64,000 nt of DNA from Carposina sasakii (taxonomy: Eukaryota > Arthropoda > Insecta > Lepidoptera > Carposinidae), in NCBI GenBank assembly GCA_014607495.2, contig CP053165.1, positions 4,520,906 through 4,584,905 of the forward strand. The letters are read 5' to 3'. This document shows positions 24,637-38,300 of the stretch, in pieces. The translations under genes and the position numbers were made by a program. Positions within the stretch are counted from its first letter, which is position 1. Every line of letters begins with the position of its first letter. The notes beneath the pieces were generated by a model. It saw nothing but the letters and a program-made list of their open reading frames with translations, did not search any database and was not told the origin of the DNA.

Positions 24637-25974
24637 ATGCGTTCCGTCACATTAAAAGACGTAGAGCAAGACAAGGTGGTAAAGACTGTGGCTTTCCACC
24701 TCAAAAAGTAAGTATTTACCTATTGTTATTGCTATAAAATATTAAGTTTGAGTCTTCTACTGCTTCTACTTCTACTCTTGCAAAGATTTGTATGTACATA
24801 TTAATAATAAAAGTTAATGTATGCAGCTGTCATAACAGTATAATCAAAACCTATATTTATTTTCCTATTTCCAGGATTGGTAAAGTTAAGGTCCCTGAAC
24901 ATATGGACCTGGTTAAAACTGCTCGTTTCAAGGAGTTGGCACCTTACGACCCTGACTGGTTCTATGTGAGATGTGCAGCTGTTCTTCGTCACATCTACAT
25001 CAGGTCCCCAGTTGGAGTCAAGACTGTCACCAAGATCTTTGGTGGCCGTAAACGCAATGGTGTAACCCCCTCTCACTTCTGCAGGTAATTTATGCTCAGA
25101 GATTTAAGCAATTTACATAGGAATTTTATTGTATTGTGTATTTAATTAAGTCCTCTATGGTATGGTAGAACGGGCTTGTTTCCACAACTCGACGACTGTA
25201 TGCCTATTTTGTGTAAGGGTGAACTAAGTCCTCTATTGTTTTTGATCATTTAATCACATCAGAAAAGAAGGAATGATTTAATTTATTAATCCTACATGAA
25301 CTAACGAATGCAACTAGTGGCCCATAAGCAGCTCATTCATCGCTTGAGTTCAGTTCAATTACTATACTATACGCCAACCCTCCTGGCACATACCGTGTTG
25401 GGGTATAGTATACATACTGAAATTACTATTTTTTATAATTACTGTATTGCGCATGTTTCACACACCAACTAGTCATGGGATTGTTGGTTAGAATGAGATT
25501 CAGCTTTTTCAAGAGATCTTCAGCTCATCTCCAATGTTAAAGTATAGCTAGAGTGCCTGTGCTGATGCAGGGCTTCACTAGAATACATCATCTCCTTCCG
25601 TGTAGTGTAAGAGTTGACTAAGGAACTTGGGCATTCTCTCCAGTAATAAGCTAGCGTTATTATTGATCATTTACATCTGACCCCAATATGTTAAAATGTG
25701 ACTGTGGGACCTCCTTTATTATGCTGCAGTTTTGGCTACCATTTTAGGAACAGCCTGTGAATATGTAAGCATGTATGTATTTATTCCTTTTAGATCGTCC
25801 GGCAGCATTGCCCGTAAAGCTCTCCAAGCTCTTGAGGCTCTGAAGCTGGTAGAAAAGGCACCCGATGGTGGCCGTGTAGTCACCATGCAGGGCAGACGTG
25901 ACTTGGACAGAATTGCTGCACAAGTCCGTCTAAAGGCCAAGCAAGCTGCCAAGCAAAGTGTGATTGTTCTGTAA
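24637..25974 (+). CDS. RpS19: 40S ribosomal protein S19
   Basis: Three coding exons, 24637-24707, 24875-25084 and 25794-25974, encode 153 residues; the ATG is the first codon after an acceptor, so the leader exon upstream is non-coding. RpS19 (eS19) is a small-subunit head protein needed for 18S rRNA 3' maturation. Landmarks are [20 protein letters not shown], then [54 protein letters not shown] and [19 protein letters not shown], then [12 protein letters not shown]. The length fits the family (human 145). The C-terminal extension ([13 protein letters not shown]) is typical of insects. A variant signal ATTAAA follows the stop near 25983. All splice sites are canonical and the gene looks intact. 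Confidence 0.97.
25560..25745 (+). repeat. Dispersed repeat family G copy in RpS19 intron
   Basis: TGATGCAGGGCTTCACTAGA, ATACATCATCTCCTTCCGTG, then CTTGGGCATTCTCTCCAGTA and CAGTTTTGGCTACCATTTTA. It matches 35408-35590 in order. Confidence 0.65.
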
Positions 25975-26336
25975 GCTGAAGATTAAAACTTAAGACCAAA
26001 TTCTGTTGTTTCTTTTATTTCCTAGATATTTTAAAATATTGCAGGCTTCTCAAAAACCTTACACTGCTAATGGTAACATGTTGAATCGGACAAAATCATG
26101 ATGGTAGAATAAAATATTGATTGTACCTTTGTATCAGGTGATATGGATAAAAAGGGAAATAGGCTAACAAGGTGTTCCACACGGATCTACAAACTCTTGT
26201 GTTCCTCTAAAGCAGTGGTTCCCAAAGTGGTCCAGGTGGACCCCCAGGGGTCCACAGGAGACTCGATGGGGGTCTAAGTAGACGTGATAAAATGTTGGTT
26301 TACAATGAATTCGTATGTGGTGTAGGCCTGTAGTAT

Positions 26337-26622
26337 TATAAGTGCGAAAAAATCAATCCATGGAAAACTCACACACTGCCCCCTGATTACGTAAAAGCAA
26401 TAGCAAAGCCGAAGCCGCGCGATCGTGGTGATTGAGAGTGTTGCGTGTGCGTAACGAGCGCTCGGCGTCCTCCCGCGCCGCGCCCCGTACCTGGCCCCGC
26501 GCACACACACTCAATTATCACGATCGCGCGGTTTCGGCTTTGCTATTGCTTTTACGTAATCAGGGGGCAGTTATTAATGCTGTGTGTGTGAGTTTTCCAT
26601 GGATTGATTTTTTCGCACTTAT
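26337..26622. mobile_element. Foldback MITE (family D) with arms over 90 bp
   Basis: Left arm AAGTGCGAAAAAATCAATCC through GATTACGTAAAAGCAATAGC to GCCGCGCGATCGTG is mirrored by CACGATCGCGCGGTTTCGGC through GCTATTGCTTTTACGTAATC to GGATTGATTTTTTCGCACTT. The right arm has a short extra insert (TTATTAATGCTGTG). The GATTACGTAA/AGCAATAGC core recurs at 2960-3140, 41160-41230, 42130-42262, 51715-51895 and 60665-60850. Confidence 0.85.
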
Positions 26623-26880
26623 AATATTGGCATAGGGCCGGTAGTGGTTTGATCACACGTCTTCGCATCAAAATTGTATAATCTTGAAAGGAAATATTAC
26701 CTAATGAAGAAAGTTACACATTTAATGCGAAAAGAAGGGATGGAGATTGGAGAAGGCTGTATGTAAAATGTAAAGGCTCTTTATTTTTCATAATAACTAA
26801 AATCATTAAAAAAACAAAACAGTGTTGCCATGGCTATAGCTATGCCCATAAAAATAGCAATGTGATTGTAGTTTTATTAC

Positions 26881-27255
26881 TGACTAGTGGACGCCCGCCA
26901 CTCCGTCCGCGTGGACTACAGAAAAAACAAAATGTCGAAATTATCCGGGATAAAAACATTTTCCCGGGATAAAAAGTAGCCTATATGTTAAGTGGGACCT
27001 GTCACAATATATTCCTGAAAACTGCATCGAAATCGGTTCAGCCGTTTCTGAGATTAGCGTGCACAAACGCACAGACAAAAATTCCAAAAATCATTATTTT
27101 GGGTACTATTGCGTTAATAAAGGTCTCCTATAATATTTTTTTCTCATATATCTTCCATGTACAGACAGCGATCCATTACATTTTTATTACATGTATAGAT
27201 GAAAGTATATTCATTTGCTCAGAAAGTAAAACAGAATTAGATCTAAATATCTAAG
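26881..27255 (+). repeat. Dispersed repeat family H, copy 1
   Basis: Starts CTAGTGGACGCCCGCCACTC, contains GTCGAAATTATCCGGGATAA and GCATCGAAATCGGTTCAGCC, and ends near TACATGTATAGATGAAAGTA. It is almost identical to 37585-37918, apart from an insertion and small indels. The class is unknown to me; the wording is common in insect genomes. Confidence 0.75.
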
Positions 27256-27416
27256 GGCAGCGCCGGCCTGAAGTAAATTTTAGAATGGAGCGAGATCCAC
27301 TTTAGAAGGTAGAAGGTACTCATCTACGTTAAAGTAGAAAGGCTCATATTTAAATATGTTTTTACAAGCTTTTATTTAACTTGCAATGTATGTTTGTTCG
27401 GGTGAAATCTTACAAC

Positions 27417-27848
27417 TCAATTTTAAGGTACTTGCCCTCAACCGATTGGGCTGAAATTTGGTGAGCACGTTCAGTTCGGATGACAATGCATGATTAACAG
27501 TGTGACGTCATTCTAAATCCAACATGGCGGCATACCCACAATGGCGGACCAATTAATTTTAATGCATTCCTACAATATGGGTATCAAATTAAAGGGCTAG
27601 CTGAGATTAACTCGAAAAAAATGTGACGTCACTCTTAATCCAATATGGCGGACTTCTAAAACTTGAAAATCTATTTTGAAACAGATATTTTTAAGCAATT
27701 GAGTTGAAATTTTAAGGGCTCCTCATTGAAGAGCTGGACTGTTCAAAATTAACTGGCAAACGACCTTGCAATAATGATGCGTTGAATGAGATGAACAGAC
27801 TTAGGAACTTACCAGGTGAAAACTAAAAAGTATAAAATAAAATTTAGG
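27417..27848. repeat. Decayed repeat before the large foldback
   Basis: Contains two similar blocks, GTGACGTCATTCTAAATCCAACATGG and GTGACGTCACTCTTAATCCAATATGG, about 125 bp apart, which suggests a degenerate tandem structure. No coding potential is seen. Confidence 0.45.
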
Positions 27849-28442
27849 TAAAAAAACCTTTTTAAAAACAAGCTTTTATTTAAATGCGCTAAAAAGAAAA
27901 AATAAACTTTTACACTAAAACTTTTACTGTTAATTTATAACGTCATTTCAAATTTAACACATTTGACACAATTTATATGTTATAAAAGCTTGTCGCGACA
28001 TTTAAGTACTCGTATTTACTTTCTTAGTTTTAAATTTTTAATAAGTCAAGGTGAGGCCATGCCGAGGACTGAGTGGCATGATGACATGATGTCGTGAACA
28101 TACCACCTCGGGGCACCGGGGCGAACCCTGTTGTATATTACTCTCTTACTCTTCTACACGAAGCTCTGGAAGGGTCGACGGATATTTCTTCGATATGCGT
28201 GGGAACGATATGGGAAAATCTGAAACATCAACACAAAGATGCTGCCTAATAAACATTTAAAAGTAAGAACGTAAATACGAGTACTTAAATGTCGCGACAA
28301 GCTTTTATAACATATAAATTGTGTCAAATGTGTTAAATTTTAAATGACGTTATAAATTAACAGTAAAAGTTTTAGTGTAAAAGTTTATTTTTTCTTTTTA
28401 GCGCATTTAAATAAAAGCTTGTTTTTAAAAAGGTTTTTTTAT
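27849..28442. mobile_element. Large foldback element with arms of about 180 bp
   Basis: The left arm (27849 to about 28025) and right arm (about 28262 to 28442) are near-perfect complements: AAAAAAACCTTTTTAAAAAC with GTTTTTAAAAAGGTTTTTTT, continuing through TTTATTTAAATGCGCTAAAA and TTTATAACATATAAATTGTG. The loop of about 235 bp is less AT-rich and holds CACCTCGGGGCACCGGGGCG. No ORF of note. It would form a very stable hairpin. Confidence 0.85.
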
Positions 28443-29131
28443 TAAGAATATTATCAAAAATTTATATTTATTATTGCAAGACCATTTCCGTGGGCCATTA
28501 CTTATACCTATAGTTATAAAGGTTATTAAAAAATTAGGCAAACTACGTAATTTTAGCAAGCCTACATCATATATAATCGTATATCAATACATATATTACT
28601 CGTGGTACTATTTCAAGACTATTTGTGAGCAGCCAGACCAATCCGATGGGCCAATTATTCTCCCAGATACCTTAAAGTTTCCCCTGTGAGTGCGAGCGTG
28701 AGGGCATTATTCGTGCGCATTAATGCGAGTGAGAACACTGCATAGCTTTATAAGACAGACTAGTAACAAGACTAGTATACAGTTCGTGCAGCTGCTGTAA
28801 CGTTGGCAACGCGAGTTATTAGTTATCGAATCAGTCCAATATTCCAAAGGCTAGACACTTTCTGACGAGAGATTATTCTTATTTGGGCAACACTGAATGC
28901 CTGTCAATGTCAAAATGACAGCTGACATTTTGTTTCGTTTCGTTTGCGCATCACGCACGTCACCTAAAGTAAAATATCACAATACAAAAATATTTCAATC
29001 GTCGTTGTCGCTCGCGTCCAAGTTTTTATTCGGTGACTTGTATATTTTGTACACAGCGCGACGGAAAAATCTATTTTGTTTAAATTAAAAAACGTTGCGG
29101 TAAAACTAATTGGCTATGCAGTGATTACAAA
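28443..29131. promoter_or_regulatory. SORL1 upstream region
   Basis: The 690 bp before the SORL1 start codon hold no repeat that I recognise. Base composition becomes more balanced after about 28700, as expected for a promoter and 5' untranslated region. No TATA box or specific site is claimed. Confidence 0.4.
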
Positions 29132-29386
29132 ATGATTGTGGCTTACGGACGATTTAGTGTAATAGTTCTCCTTTATTTGTTTTCTGTTGTGGTTGCGAGT
29201 GTTAGGCAGTATGGAGATCCAGGTTCTACTTTGTACGTGGCAGCAGAGAAGGATTCCATCATAAGAAAGCCAACTGTAATCAACAAATACTCTGGAGACT
29301 CTGATACGCATTTAGAAAGACGGAAACGTGATACTCCTATCGCTGGCTCAGCTCCCGCTGTAGCAGGGAAGAACATAAGTACATGG
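29132..29386 (+). other. SORL1 exon 1: signal peptide and furin-cleaved propeptide
   Basis: Residues 9-23 ([15 protein letters not shown]) form a hydrophobic signal peptide. The basic run RRKR followed by Asp, at residues 64-68, is a furin-type site where SorLA precursors are cleaved to release the propeptide. The exon ends in phase 0 after NISTW, which begins the VPS10P domain. Confidence 0.85.
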
Positions 29387-32300
29387 GTAACGGTCCATTT
29401 CCTTATTAAATTCAATCGCTCCCCTTTGTTATTTTGATTTTATCGGCGTAGTCGCCCGTATGATTGTGCGATAGAATTGTACGTATAATCTTTGAATGTG
29501 AAGTAAACAACAAGGTAGACTTGTTGACGCTTTCTACTATTTTTATCTCAACTTGTCGCGAACTTTTTCAAGGTACCTACAACCTTGCTATTATTCTTTA
29601 GCATAAAATAATGGTTGAAATGTTTGAGCTGCATGTATTATGTTTTTAATGCAGATAATTACCTGGCAAGGTTTCAATACTTTCTACCTATATTATTTAC
29701 TTACAATACAGGCTAAGAATAACTTAATCATGACAATGTTTTTTTTATTTGGCCCTTTTATGTTTCTTCTCCTTCAGTTTTGTTTATTTACTCATACTTA
29801 AGTCCACAACAATATAGAATATTTAGTTAAATCTGTCTTTGCATGCCATAATATTTGTCTCCACCTTTATTCCATACAATATAAAATGAATGTATACATA
29901 TATTATAAAGTTTAGATAAAAAACATATCATCGTTATAAATTCCTGGAAATCAAGTCAATATGGTTCCAATTCTATACCAATTTAATTTATGACCTCTAT
30001 TGTGTTGGCCAAAACTATCCGTTACATTATAGAAATATATAGTTCATACATTCCTTTGTTACAGACAACACACCTCAATGACAGCCATCAGCAGTTAATG
30101 GTCCATTGGGTGGGCGAGGAGTCAAATGTCATAATTTGTCTAGCCAGAGACTCCAGTCCTAGAAAAGAAGGGGGCTCCCCATCTGCTCTCTTCATATCCT
30201 ATGACTATGGCCAGAACTTCACCAATAAAACGGAGAGCTTTAAGTTGGGTGCTGATGCTAACAGCAGCTATGCTCAGTTGGACAAGTTCTTCAATCACCC
30301 AAAGTATCCTGAATTTGTAAGTTTCTTCTATGTTATCATCTGTCTAAATGTCTAACTAATATATATGTATATTGTAAAGAGGTAGGTAATAGTCCATTCA
30401 TTCTTTGTGGTTGTCAAGTTGAAGTTATAAAGTAAGTATGACCTTTGTACATGATGCTAATGTTAACTGAAAAGCTGGTGCTCATGAAAACTGGGTCTGG
30501 ACATGATAGCTAATTTCATACCCACAAAGAACTGATACCTACTTTTAAAAACTATGTACATAGGACACTACCTTTAAAAACCTTTTACTCATATCAAGCT
30601 ATGTTTATTTAAGTTTGTTCTATAAAGGATATTACATACACTATGATATGAAATTATAAAAGATAATAGAATTCAACAGAATTTAATTGCAAATTAATGT
30701 GTAATTCTGTGATTAAGAGCATTCAATTGACTTGGTAGGCTCAGGTCATTAACCTTAGACAGTTCAGTTCATTATGCTTTTGTCAGGTGCACCTTATCTG
30801 CAGAGATATAGATTTCAGCATAAGATAAAATGTATTTAGGTAAATGACATTAGTATGTCTGATTCACAAAATGTTTTTGTTACATGGTCTCCTATTCATA
30901 CCAATAACTTTGGTATTATAGATATGAAAGTTTATGTAATAGCCTGGGTTTGGCCCAACACTCATTCCTGCCACTGTAACTCCTGTAAGTCAGGATCAAC
31001 CCAGAGAGAAAAAGGAAAATGCAAATAAAGCATAGGAAATCCAGGGGGACCTAACAAGCAATATTAGAACTAGTAGAAATAATCCGGTCCAAGCAAACCC
31101 AGCCCATATTATTTTTCGTCAATACTAACTAGTTGCCTACTACCTGGTAGATCTGTATGTTATATGGTACATAATATTACACACAGGCTCAATATGAAGT
31201 GTTTCTACTGATTAATCATGTCATAAATTTTTGTTCTAGTGTGTCTTTGTGGACTCCACAAATAAGAAGTTGTTCTACACCAATGACCATGGCCGTCACA
31301 TCTACAGATCAGACCTGAGCTTTTCTCCGAGTGAGCTGGCATTTGACGAAGAGATGCCTGATAAGTTCGTCGTTTTAGATAAAGTGGATTCTAATAGGAA
31401 GGTGAGTTTAAACATTATAGTATAAATAAATAATTTAAGTTTTAATAAGAGTTAATTGCATACATATTCGTAAAAGGCAGCAGGTGATGACGTCGCAATA
31501 TTGAAGTGTAAGCAGGCTAAGAGGCGATTGATTGATAGATTCGCGGATGATAGCGACAGACAAATTTGCAATCTACAACAAAATCGTCAAAATTGTTAAC
31601 GTCGTCATACTTTAGCAAGAAAATGCACTCTTCATTCTAGCTATACCTAACATTGGATGGTGGCAAGACGTTCAAGATGATCCAAAGCTTCGTGAAAACG
31701 TTCTTCTGGTCTTCCGGGCCAGGGTACGAGAAAATGTTCTACGTAGAGCGGTGGGAGCCTCGCGGTACAAGCACGGTGGTCAGTGCCAGTGATCCGGTCA
31801 ACCTGATTGGTGCCAAAGTACTCTTCGAAGACGCCAAGGACTTCCAGATTAAGGGCGACTATATGTTCGCGACGAAGCAGAGTAAAGAGGTCAGTGATTT
31901 CTTTTATGCTTCTTGCGCAAGTTATTTTTTCGAAGTAGGACTTTTAGGCTATATTTAGAAGTAGGTACGTTTGTTATTTTGTTAGTACCTAGTCTCATCT
32001 GTTCGATACTTGGTTGTTACCCGGAATATAGACGGGCGCGAATTAAAACCTAAAGACGTTTCGTTTCGAGTATACGCGCATTCTCCATACATAAGAGATG
32101 CCAATTAAACAGTTAGATGACGTAGGTTAGTGTCACCCGGGTGACTACATTTCTTTTACGTTCTAGAGCAGGGTAGACAAACCTTTATACAGTAACGCTC
32201 AACCTGCCAATTTTTTAAAGAAATGTTTGATGAGGTCATGTCGTAGAAGTGCGGACATTACACTTTTTTCTTAGTGCATTGTTAATTTCGTGATTAGTGA

Positions 32301-35300
32301 CGTGCACAAAATATATTGTATCGCATGCCGTTGGTTCGACATCGACATCCCTGTTCAAGGGTGATGGAGGCTGTTTAGTAAATCTTTCAATAGATTGATG
32401 CGGGTGAATAACACACAATAAGTTCATTCTCGGTTTTATCTATGCGTAAGTAAACAATGTAACAGAATTGATATTGCAAGTTATTGCTAGGCTGATTATT
32501 GTACATTGCTGCTTTTATTAGTGACGTTTCAGCAATTTTAAATATCAACGTGCAATGGATTACAATCTAGTCAAAAACCTTCCACGAAATTGTAGACATA
32601 ACAAATTAAGTTTACCTACCTACATAAGTTGGCCTTACTGTTTTTTGTTGCTTGTTGACGCGAGTGTTTTTTTCCTTTTGATGCACCATGGATTTTTCAT
32701 CAGATATGTTTATCCCAAAACCAGTAGAAATGCGGTAATGGTTACTTTATTATTATAGGTAGATGTATGTAGGTTTCACTAATGTTACAAGTAAAACAAA
32801 GTCTCTTCCCGCTGTCTAACCCTATGTATGCTTAGATCTTTAAAACTACGTAACGGATTTTGATGCGGTTTTTTTAAATAGATAGAGTGATTCAAGAGGA
32901 AGGTTTATATGTATAACTAGGGACCCGCCCCGGCTTCGCGCGGGTGTAATGCCCTTTCACGCGGACGAAGTCTTGGGTGGCATCTAGTTGCATAATAACA
33001 GCAGCGCAGGCGCTTTTTTAGTATTAGTTTTGTCGTCAGCTTATCAGAATTTCCTACTGGATAGGTAACTAATATAATAAAGTTTACATACCCCTGCTAA
33101 AGTAAAGATTTGTAAAGAAATACTTATGTTTGGGCAGATGTCGCAAAAGTTTTATGGTCTATTTTCTACCCCACTTGGGGAACGTAGCCACGTGTATATG
33201 TACCTATATGTTTTTATGATTTTATTGAACTTCTGTTCTAGTACCTAATTAGTCATAGTCACATACTCAGGTTCAATGTATGTATTACCTAAATACTTCC
33301 ATTTGGAGAAGTGTATAGTATTCAAATAAATTAATTATTGGAACTTTTGATATGAGTCATGTTATAATAATGATATAATAATGAATCATCTTACCTACTT
33401 CTGGTGTTTGTAATAATACTAGTGAATGACGCGTGGTTTTGCTACTTCGTCTGTGTGGAATACAGAATTAAAGAAATAAATACCGAAAATTATAATATGT
33501 ATGTATGTGTTGATTTGATCACTAACAAACTTTACAGGGGGCTTAGACAAAGAAAAATTACCTATGTATTTCGATCGAATGAATTGAAAGGTCAGGTTAA
33601 GAGTACCCTAAACCGACGAGCGTGCATGAAGAATATCATGAAAGTAGATGAAGCGAAAGGTGTATCAGGATCGTAGCAAGTGGAGATCCGTGATCTCTGC
33701 CTACCACTCCGGGAAAGAGGCGTGATTTTATGTATGTATGTATTTTATTCATCTCGATCGAATCGATAGAGGTGCGTTATCGAAACATTTGAAATATGAA
33801 ACCCTTAGTTTTGCGCGACTGTCGAATTATAAATTGCTATTGGTGGAGGTGTTGTGACATAGAATACAGGGTGGAAGTGACAGCCAGGCAAATATTGATA
33901 TGACGACTATATCAGTATTTGCCTGGTTGTCACCCAAACCCTGTATAAATGTGAACGATGTCAGACTGTCATAGAGGAATACTGTGCATTAAGTATATGA
34001 GTAATGTACATTACTGTACATTACAGTAATTCAATCTAAGGGTTTAGGACTGGAACTGTGAGGTACCGGAAAGTCTCATGGTGCATCGATCCAGTAGGAC
34101 ATTAGCACTCTGTGACATCTTATTCCTCTATGACAGTGTTTAAGCACCCAGTACGGAAAATGGCACTAATAATAGGAAATTTTAATATACGCCATTAGAA
34201 AATGTAATATAAAAACTAAATAAGCTGTACCTAAAATTTGTAGGTATAGTTATTATTACCCGTGTTATTCTTTAGTTTACTTAGCCCATTGTAAACACAA
34301 TAAGTACTCTCTGTAACTGTGCACGTGATGCTTGCAAGGAAGTCACTGGTTAGTCCAATGGTACGGGCAAATTGGGCGAGAATGGTCTCGAAACAAATTG
34401 CTCTGATTGTTGACTTTGTGGCTTCGTTCTGCCGGGGATTAGGCCACTAGCATATCTTCATGTGGCGCTAGTGGTGCGTTTAGTATACAGTTCTATCATG
34501 AAACTGCAATAGTTTCGTTTTTGTCCGCTAAAATGAAAATAAGTACATCAATTTTCCTCGCCCATTCATATTGTAAACTACATTGGTTCCGCTTACATCA
34601 AGTCCATCACCCAGATCCACATATTTGTGACTCCTATAACATAGACATTGTTAGACACCGCTAAGAGTTTATGTAAAAAAGACAAAAACACAACCACGGT
34701 AATATATGTGTTTGTTTTTGACATAAACTCGTAAGATCGATATGCAGCAGAGTGTTTGTTAGGCCCTTAGCATGTACCTACCTACTAAACACTTCCACAA
34801 ATAATAAAAATATATGTACGTATATGTATGCGTGGTGGCGGCAGGGTAGAATTGCACCATCCCAATATTCCATGCCTGCCATTGGGTATCGTAAGAGGCG
34901 ATAACCATAACTCGCAACTGTCCCAACCGCTAGATAGTTAACTGCCAAACATTACATTTGGTATCATACTAGATTAAAAATTAAGTAATCTATACGGGCA
35001 GATTACAAAATAGGTCTTTAGACTTTTAGCAACCAGTTTCCGACCGGTCGCAAGTTAGCAAGTAACCCTATGTTGTGGAACTTGCTACTGGTTCTTTAAT
35101 AACCCCACGGATATAATAATAGTATAGTAATAACCACCTTAGGTGATTCTGGGGGCTGTAATACCTAGGGATCCCGCAGTTCAAATTATTTTAATATCAG
35201 CAAAAACACGCCGCAACTAGGGTTATTAAGATAACTACATATAATTATGTAGGTAAATTTAAGATAACGACACCCATACCGCCTATACGGGTTTCGTGAT

Positions 35301-38300
35301 GATTGTTTTTATTATCAGCTGCCTACTACATTTTTAATTACATTTCAGCGCTCTTTCTATATTAATAAATGTCTGCTATATTTTGCACAATTTTATATAC
35401 AATTCCTATGCTGATGCGGGGCCTAACTAGAATACATCAGCTGCATCTCTTTGCATGTCGTAAGAGACTAAGGTCGACTGAGGAGATCGGTCATTCTTTC
35501 AGGCTGGCTTACTTAGCAACTCGTCACTTATTTATTATTGACATCTGTCCCCGCTATATCCTACAGTTTTGGCTACCTCATTTCGGGAATACCATGGAGG
35601 GGAATACAGACGAGTGTGTATACAGAGTGTTTGTGACAGCCAGGCAAATATTGATATCAGGACTTCAGGCCATGATCCTGAGGCAGAAAACACTGAAAAT
35701 TTTCGCAAGATAATTCCAAAATTTTCGGCCATATTTTTCATATTTTCAGGAAAAAAATAAATTTGTTCGTTTAATTAGGCCTTCGATATTGACAAAAAAA
35801 TAAAATTTTAACCAAAAGATCATTCTCAAAAAATAGTTGCCATCAAAAATCGCTTAAATAACTGATCAACCCTAATGGAGAGTCACAAGTGAACCAAAAA
35901 ACAGCAATGTGTCACACAATACTCGTAACCAATAAGCCCATTTAATTTGTCACAGGATCGCCCGATACAATTGGCGTGGAGAGCAAAGATTACAGATAAT
36001 CAAATCAAAAATACATTTTCTGCGAGTTATAACACTGTCGTATAACTCAACACAATGGTACTTGTTCACCATGTCAGTATTTGCCTGGCTGTCACCTACA
36101 CCCTGTATGTATAGGTAGTTTATTCAAACTGCCATAGGAAGTCTGCTCTATACTATACCTAATATTATACATACATGTCTGAGTAGAGTAGCTGTGTGTC
36201 ATTTAAAAATATAGTGGTACTGGTTCTAAAAATAAAATAAGTCGGTGTATTGTGGTTCAGTTAAATCCAAAATAACTCAACGTGTGAAGGACGTTTCTAT
36301 AAGTTTAATGATAGAAATACACCGTCTTCTGGTTTTTCGGATGCGCCTAGATGCAGCTCAAGCTGTTTCAAATATATATACGCGGAATTATCTTCTATGC
36401 TGCTCTGGGAGTGAAAAAAAAAGTATAATACTACAGCTGCTTCTCTTCCCGGGCATACTGTACAAGTCAGTAGAGGGACAAGAGGGTTTTGTAGGCGACG
36501 GGCTGATCACCTGTCACTACTAACCGAACTTGTACATCTCAAATATATCCTCAAAATTGGTCAGAATGTGGCAATCAGTGGCACCATGTGGTTATATCGG
36601 CCCTTGGTGCTCTGCCTACCCCGTAAGGGATAAAGGCGTGATTATATGTATGTATGTAAACGAGGAAGGGCGAATCTAGGGTTTTTTATCGGAGTAGGGG
36701 GTCGACGACGACAAGAGCAGGTTCTTTTCCTGACGGGTAGGGGAACAAAGAGCAGATTTGGCTAAAAGTCCTATGTGCTGTTATAGAATGTAGGTACAAA
36801 AATACGTCGGGGATCATGTGCCTATGTACACGTGGCTGTGTTCTAAACGCTAATAGCAGTAGACGCCTGTATTTTTTACTGGTCACTATTTTTTATTTGA
36901 CCTTATGTTTTATTATGTTTGCTGTTTAGTAGGTATGGTTACCCTAGTATGCAACCAGATAGTCTGCAATTTGATTTATGGGAAAACCGCGTTGCATTTA
37001 TGCAGATCTATTTTGCAGATAAAGAATGGGCGGATCAAAGTTACCTATTATGATTCAGTTTGGGAACGAAATCTGAGGGCTTAATATGAGTTTTCCCTTG
37101 TAACTCGTTCGTGAACGTTAGATATTTAACCAGTCACGGATTCCTTGGGTTTGGCGTGTCCCCCAATAACAACTACTGCGACCGTTTGGAAGCGGCAAGT
37201 CGTATTTTGGCCAAAAATACAAAGAACTACCATATCTCACCTAAGTAACCTTAAGGGAAAATTATTATCCACTGAGAATACGAGGGTACGTGTATGATTT
37301 GAGTGCAAAAAGACAATTATATTGACTTTTACATAGCCATATTGAAGCACTTTGTCAGTAAAGAGTTTTGCGCGGAATTCTTTCATTATTAGGTAAGTAT
37401 GTCGATTGTGTGAATTGTTTGAATATTGTATGTATTGTTGGAAATGGTATTTAGCTTAAACACATACATATGTTACTCGTTTATTGTAGTCAATTTATTA
37501 TACCTACCTTAAGGCGGTAACTACGAGTACATACCATGCAAACTTCCTTGTCCACGCTGAACTAGTAGTTATAATATTATAATACTAGTGGACGCCCGCG
37601 ACTCCGTCCGCGTGGACTACAGAAAAAAAAAAACAAAATATCGAAATTATCCGGGATAAAAACATTTTCCCGGGATAAAAAGTAGCCTATATGTTAAGTG
37701 GGACCTGTCACAATATATTCCTGAAAACTGCATCGAAATCGGTTCAGCCGTTTCTGAGATTAGCGTGCACAAACGCACAGACAAACCGACAGACAAAAAT
37801 TTCAAAAATCATCGTTTTGGGTTCTATTGCGATAAAGGTCTCCTATAATATTTTTTCTCATATATCTTCCATGTACAGACAGCAATCCGTTACATTTTTA
37901 TTATATGTATAGATAACTACTGTCCCCCTAGCATGACCACGCATCGTGGATATAGTATCGTACGATATCGTATTGTCTCTATACATAATTATTCAACATG
38001 GCGGCTATATTTATCGTATGTCATATTATATTATGTCTATTCAATGAAATTGACATTTTACGAATACCATAGTAAGCTTCGTAAGTTTGGTACATATTTG
38101 TTTTATCGCCAATCCTTCTTGGGTGTATTATTTCTTACGGTATAATATCGTTACATTTGTCTTTAAAAAACATGCCTTAAGTTATGAAAAACACACACGT
38201 GGTAGACTCGGAAATTTATTCGAGCCGTAACAACTAATTGGTTTATCATAAAACCACATTCTGATAAGTTCTATCGTTTCAGGGCAAGACATTGGATCTC

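Larger units (their letters stand above)
31890..38282. other. SORL1 intron 4 (6.4 kb), repeat-rich
   Basis: Contains the dispersed repeat at 32805-32990, a LINE 3' end at 33540-33750, MITE family C copies at 33865-33945 and 35621-36107, a family G copy at 35408-35590, a family I copy at 36340-36655 and a family H copy at 37585-37918. The remaining sequence is AT-rich with no exon recognised. Confidence 0.6.
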
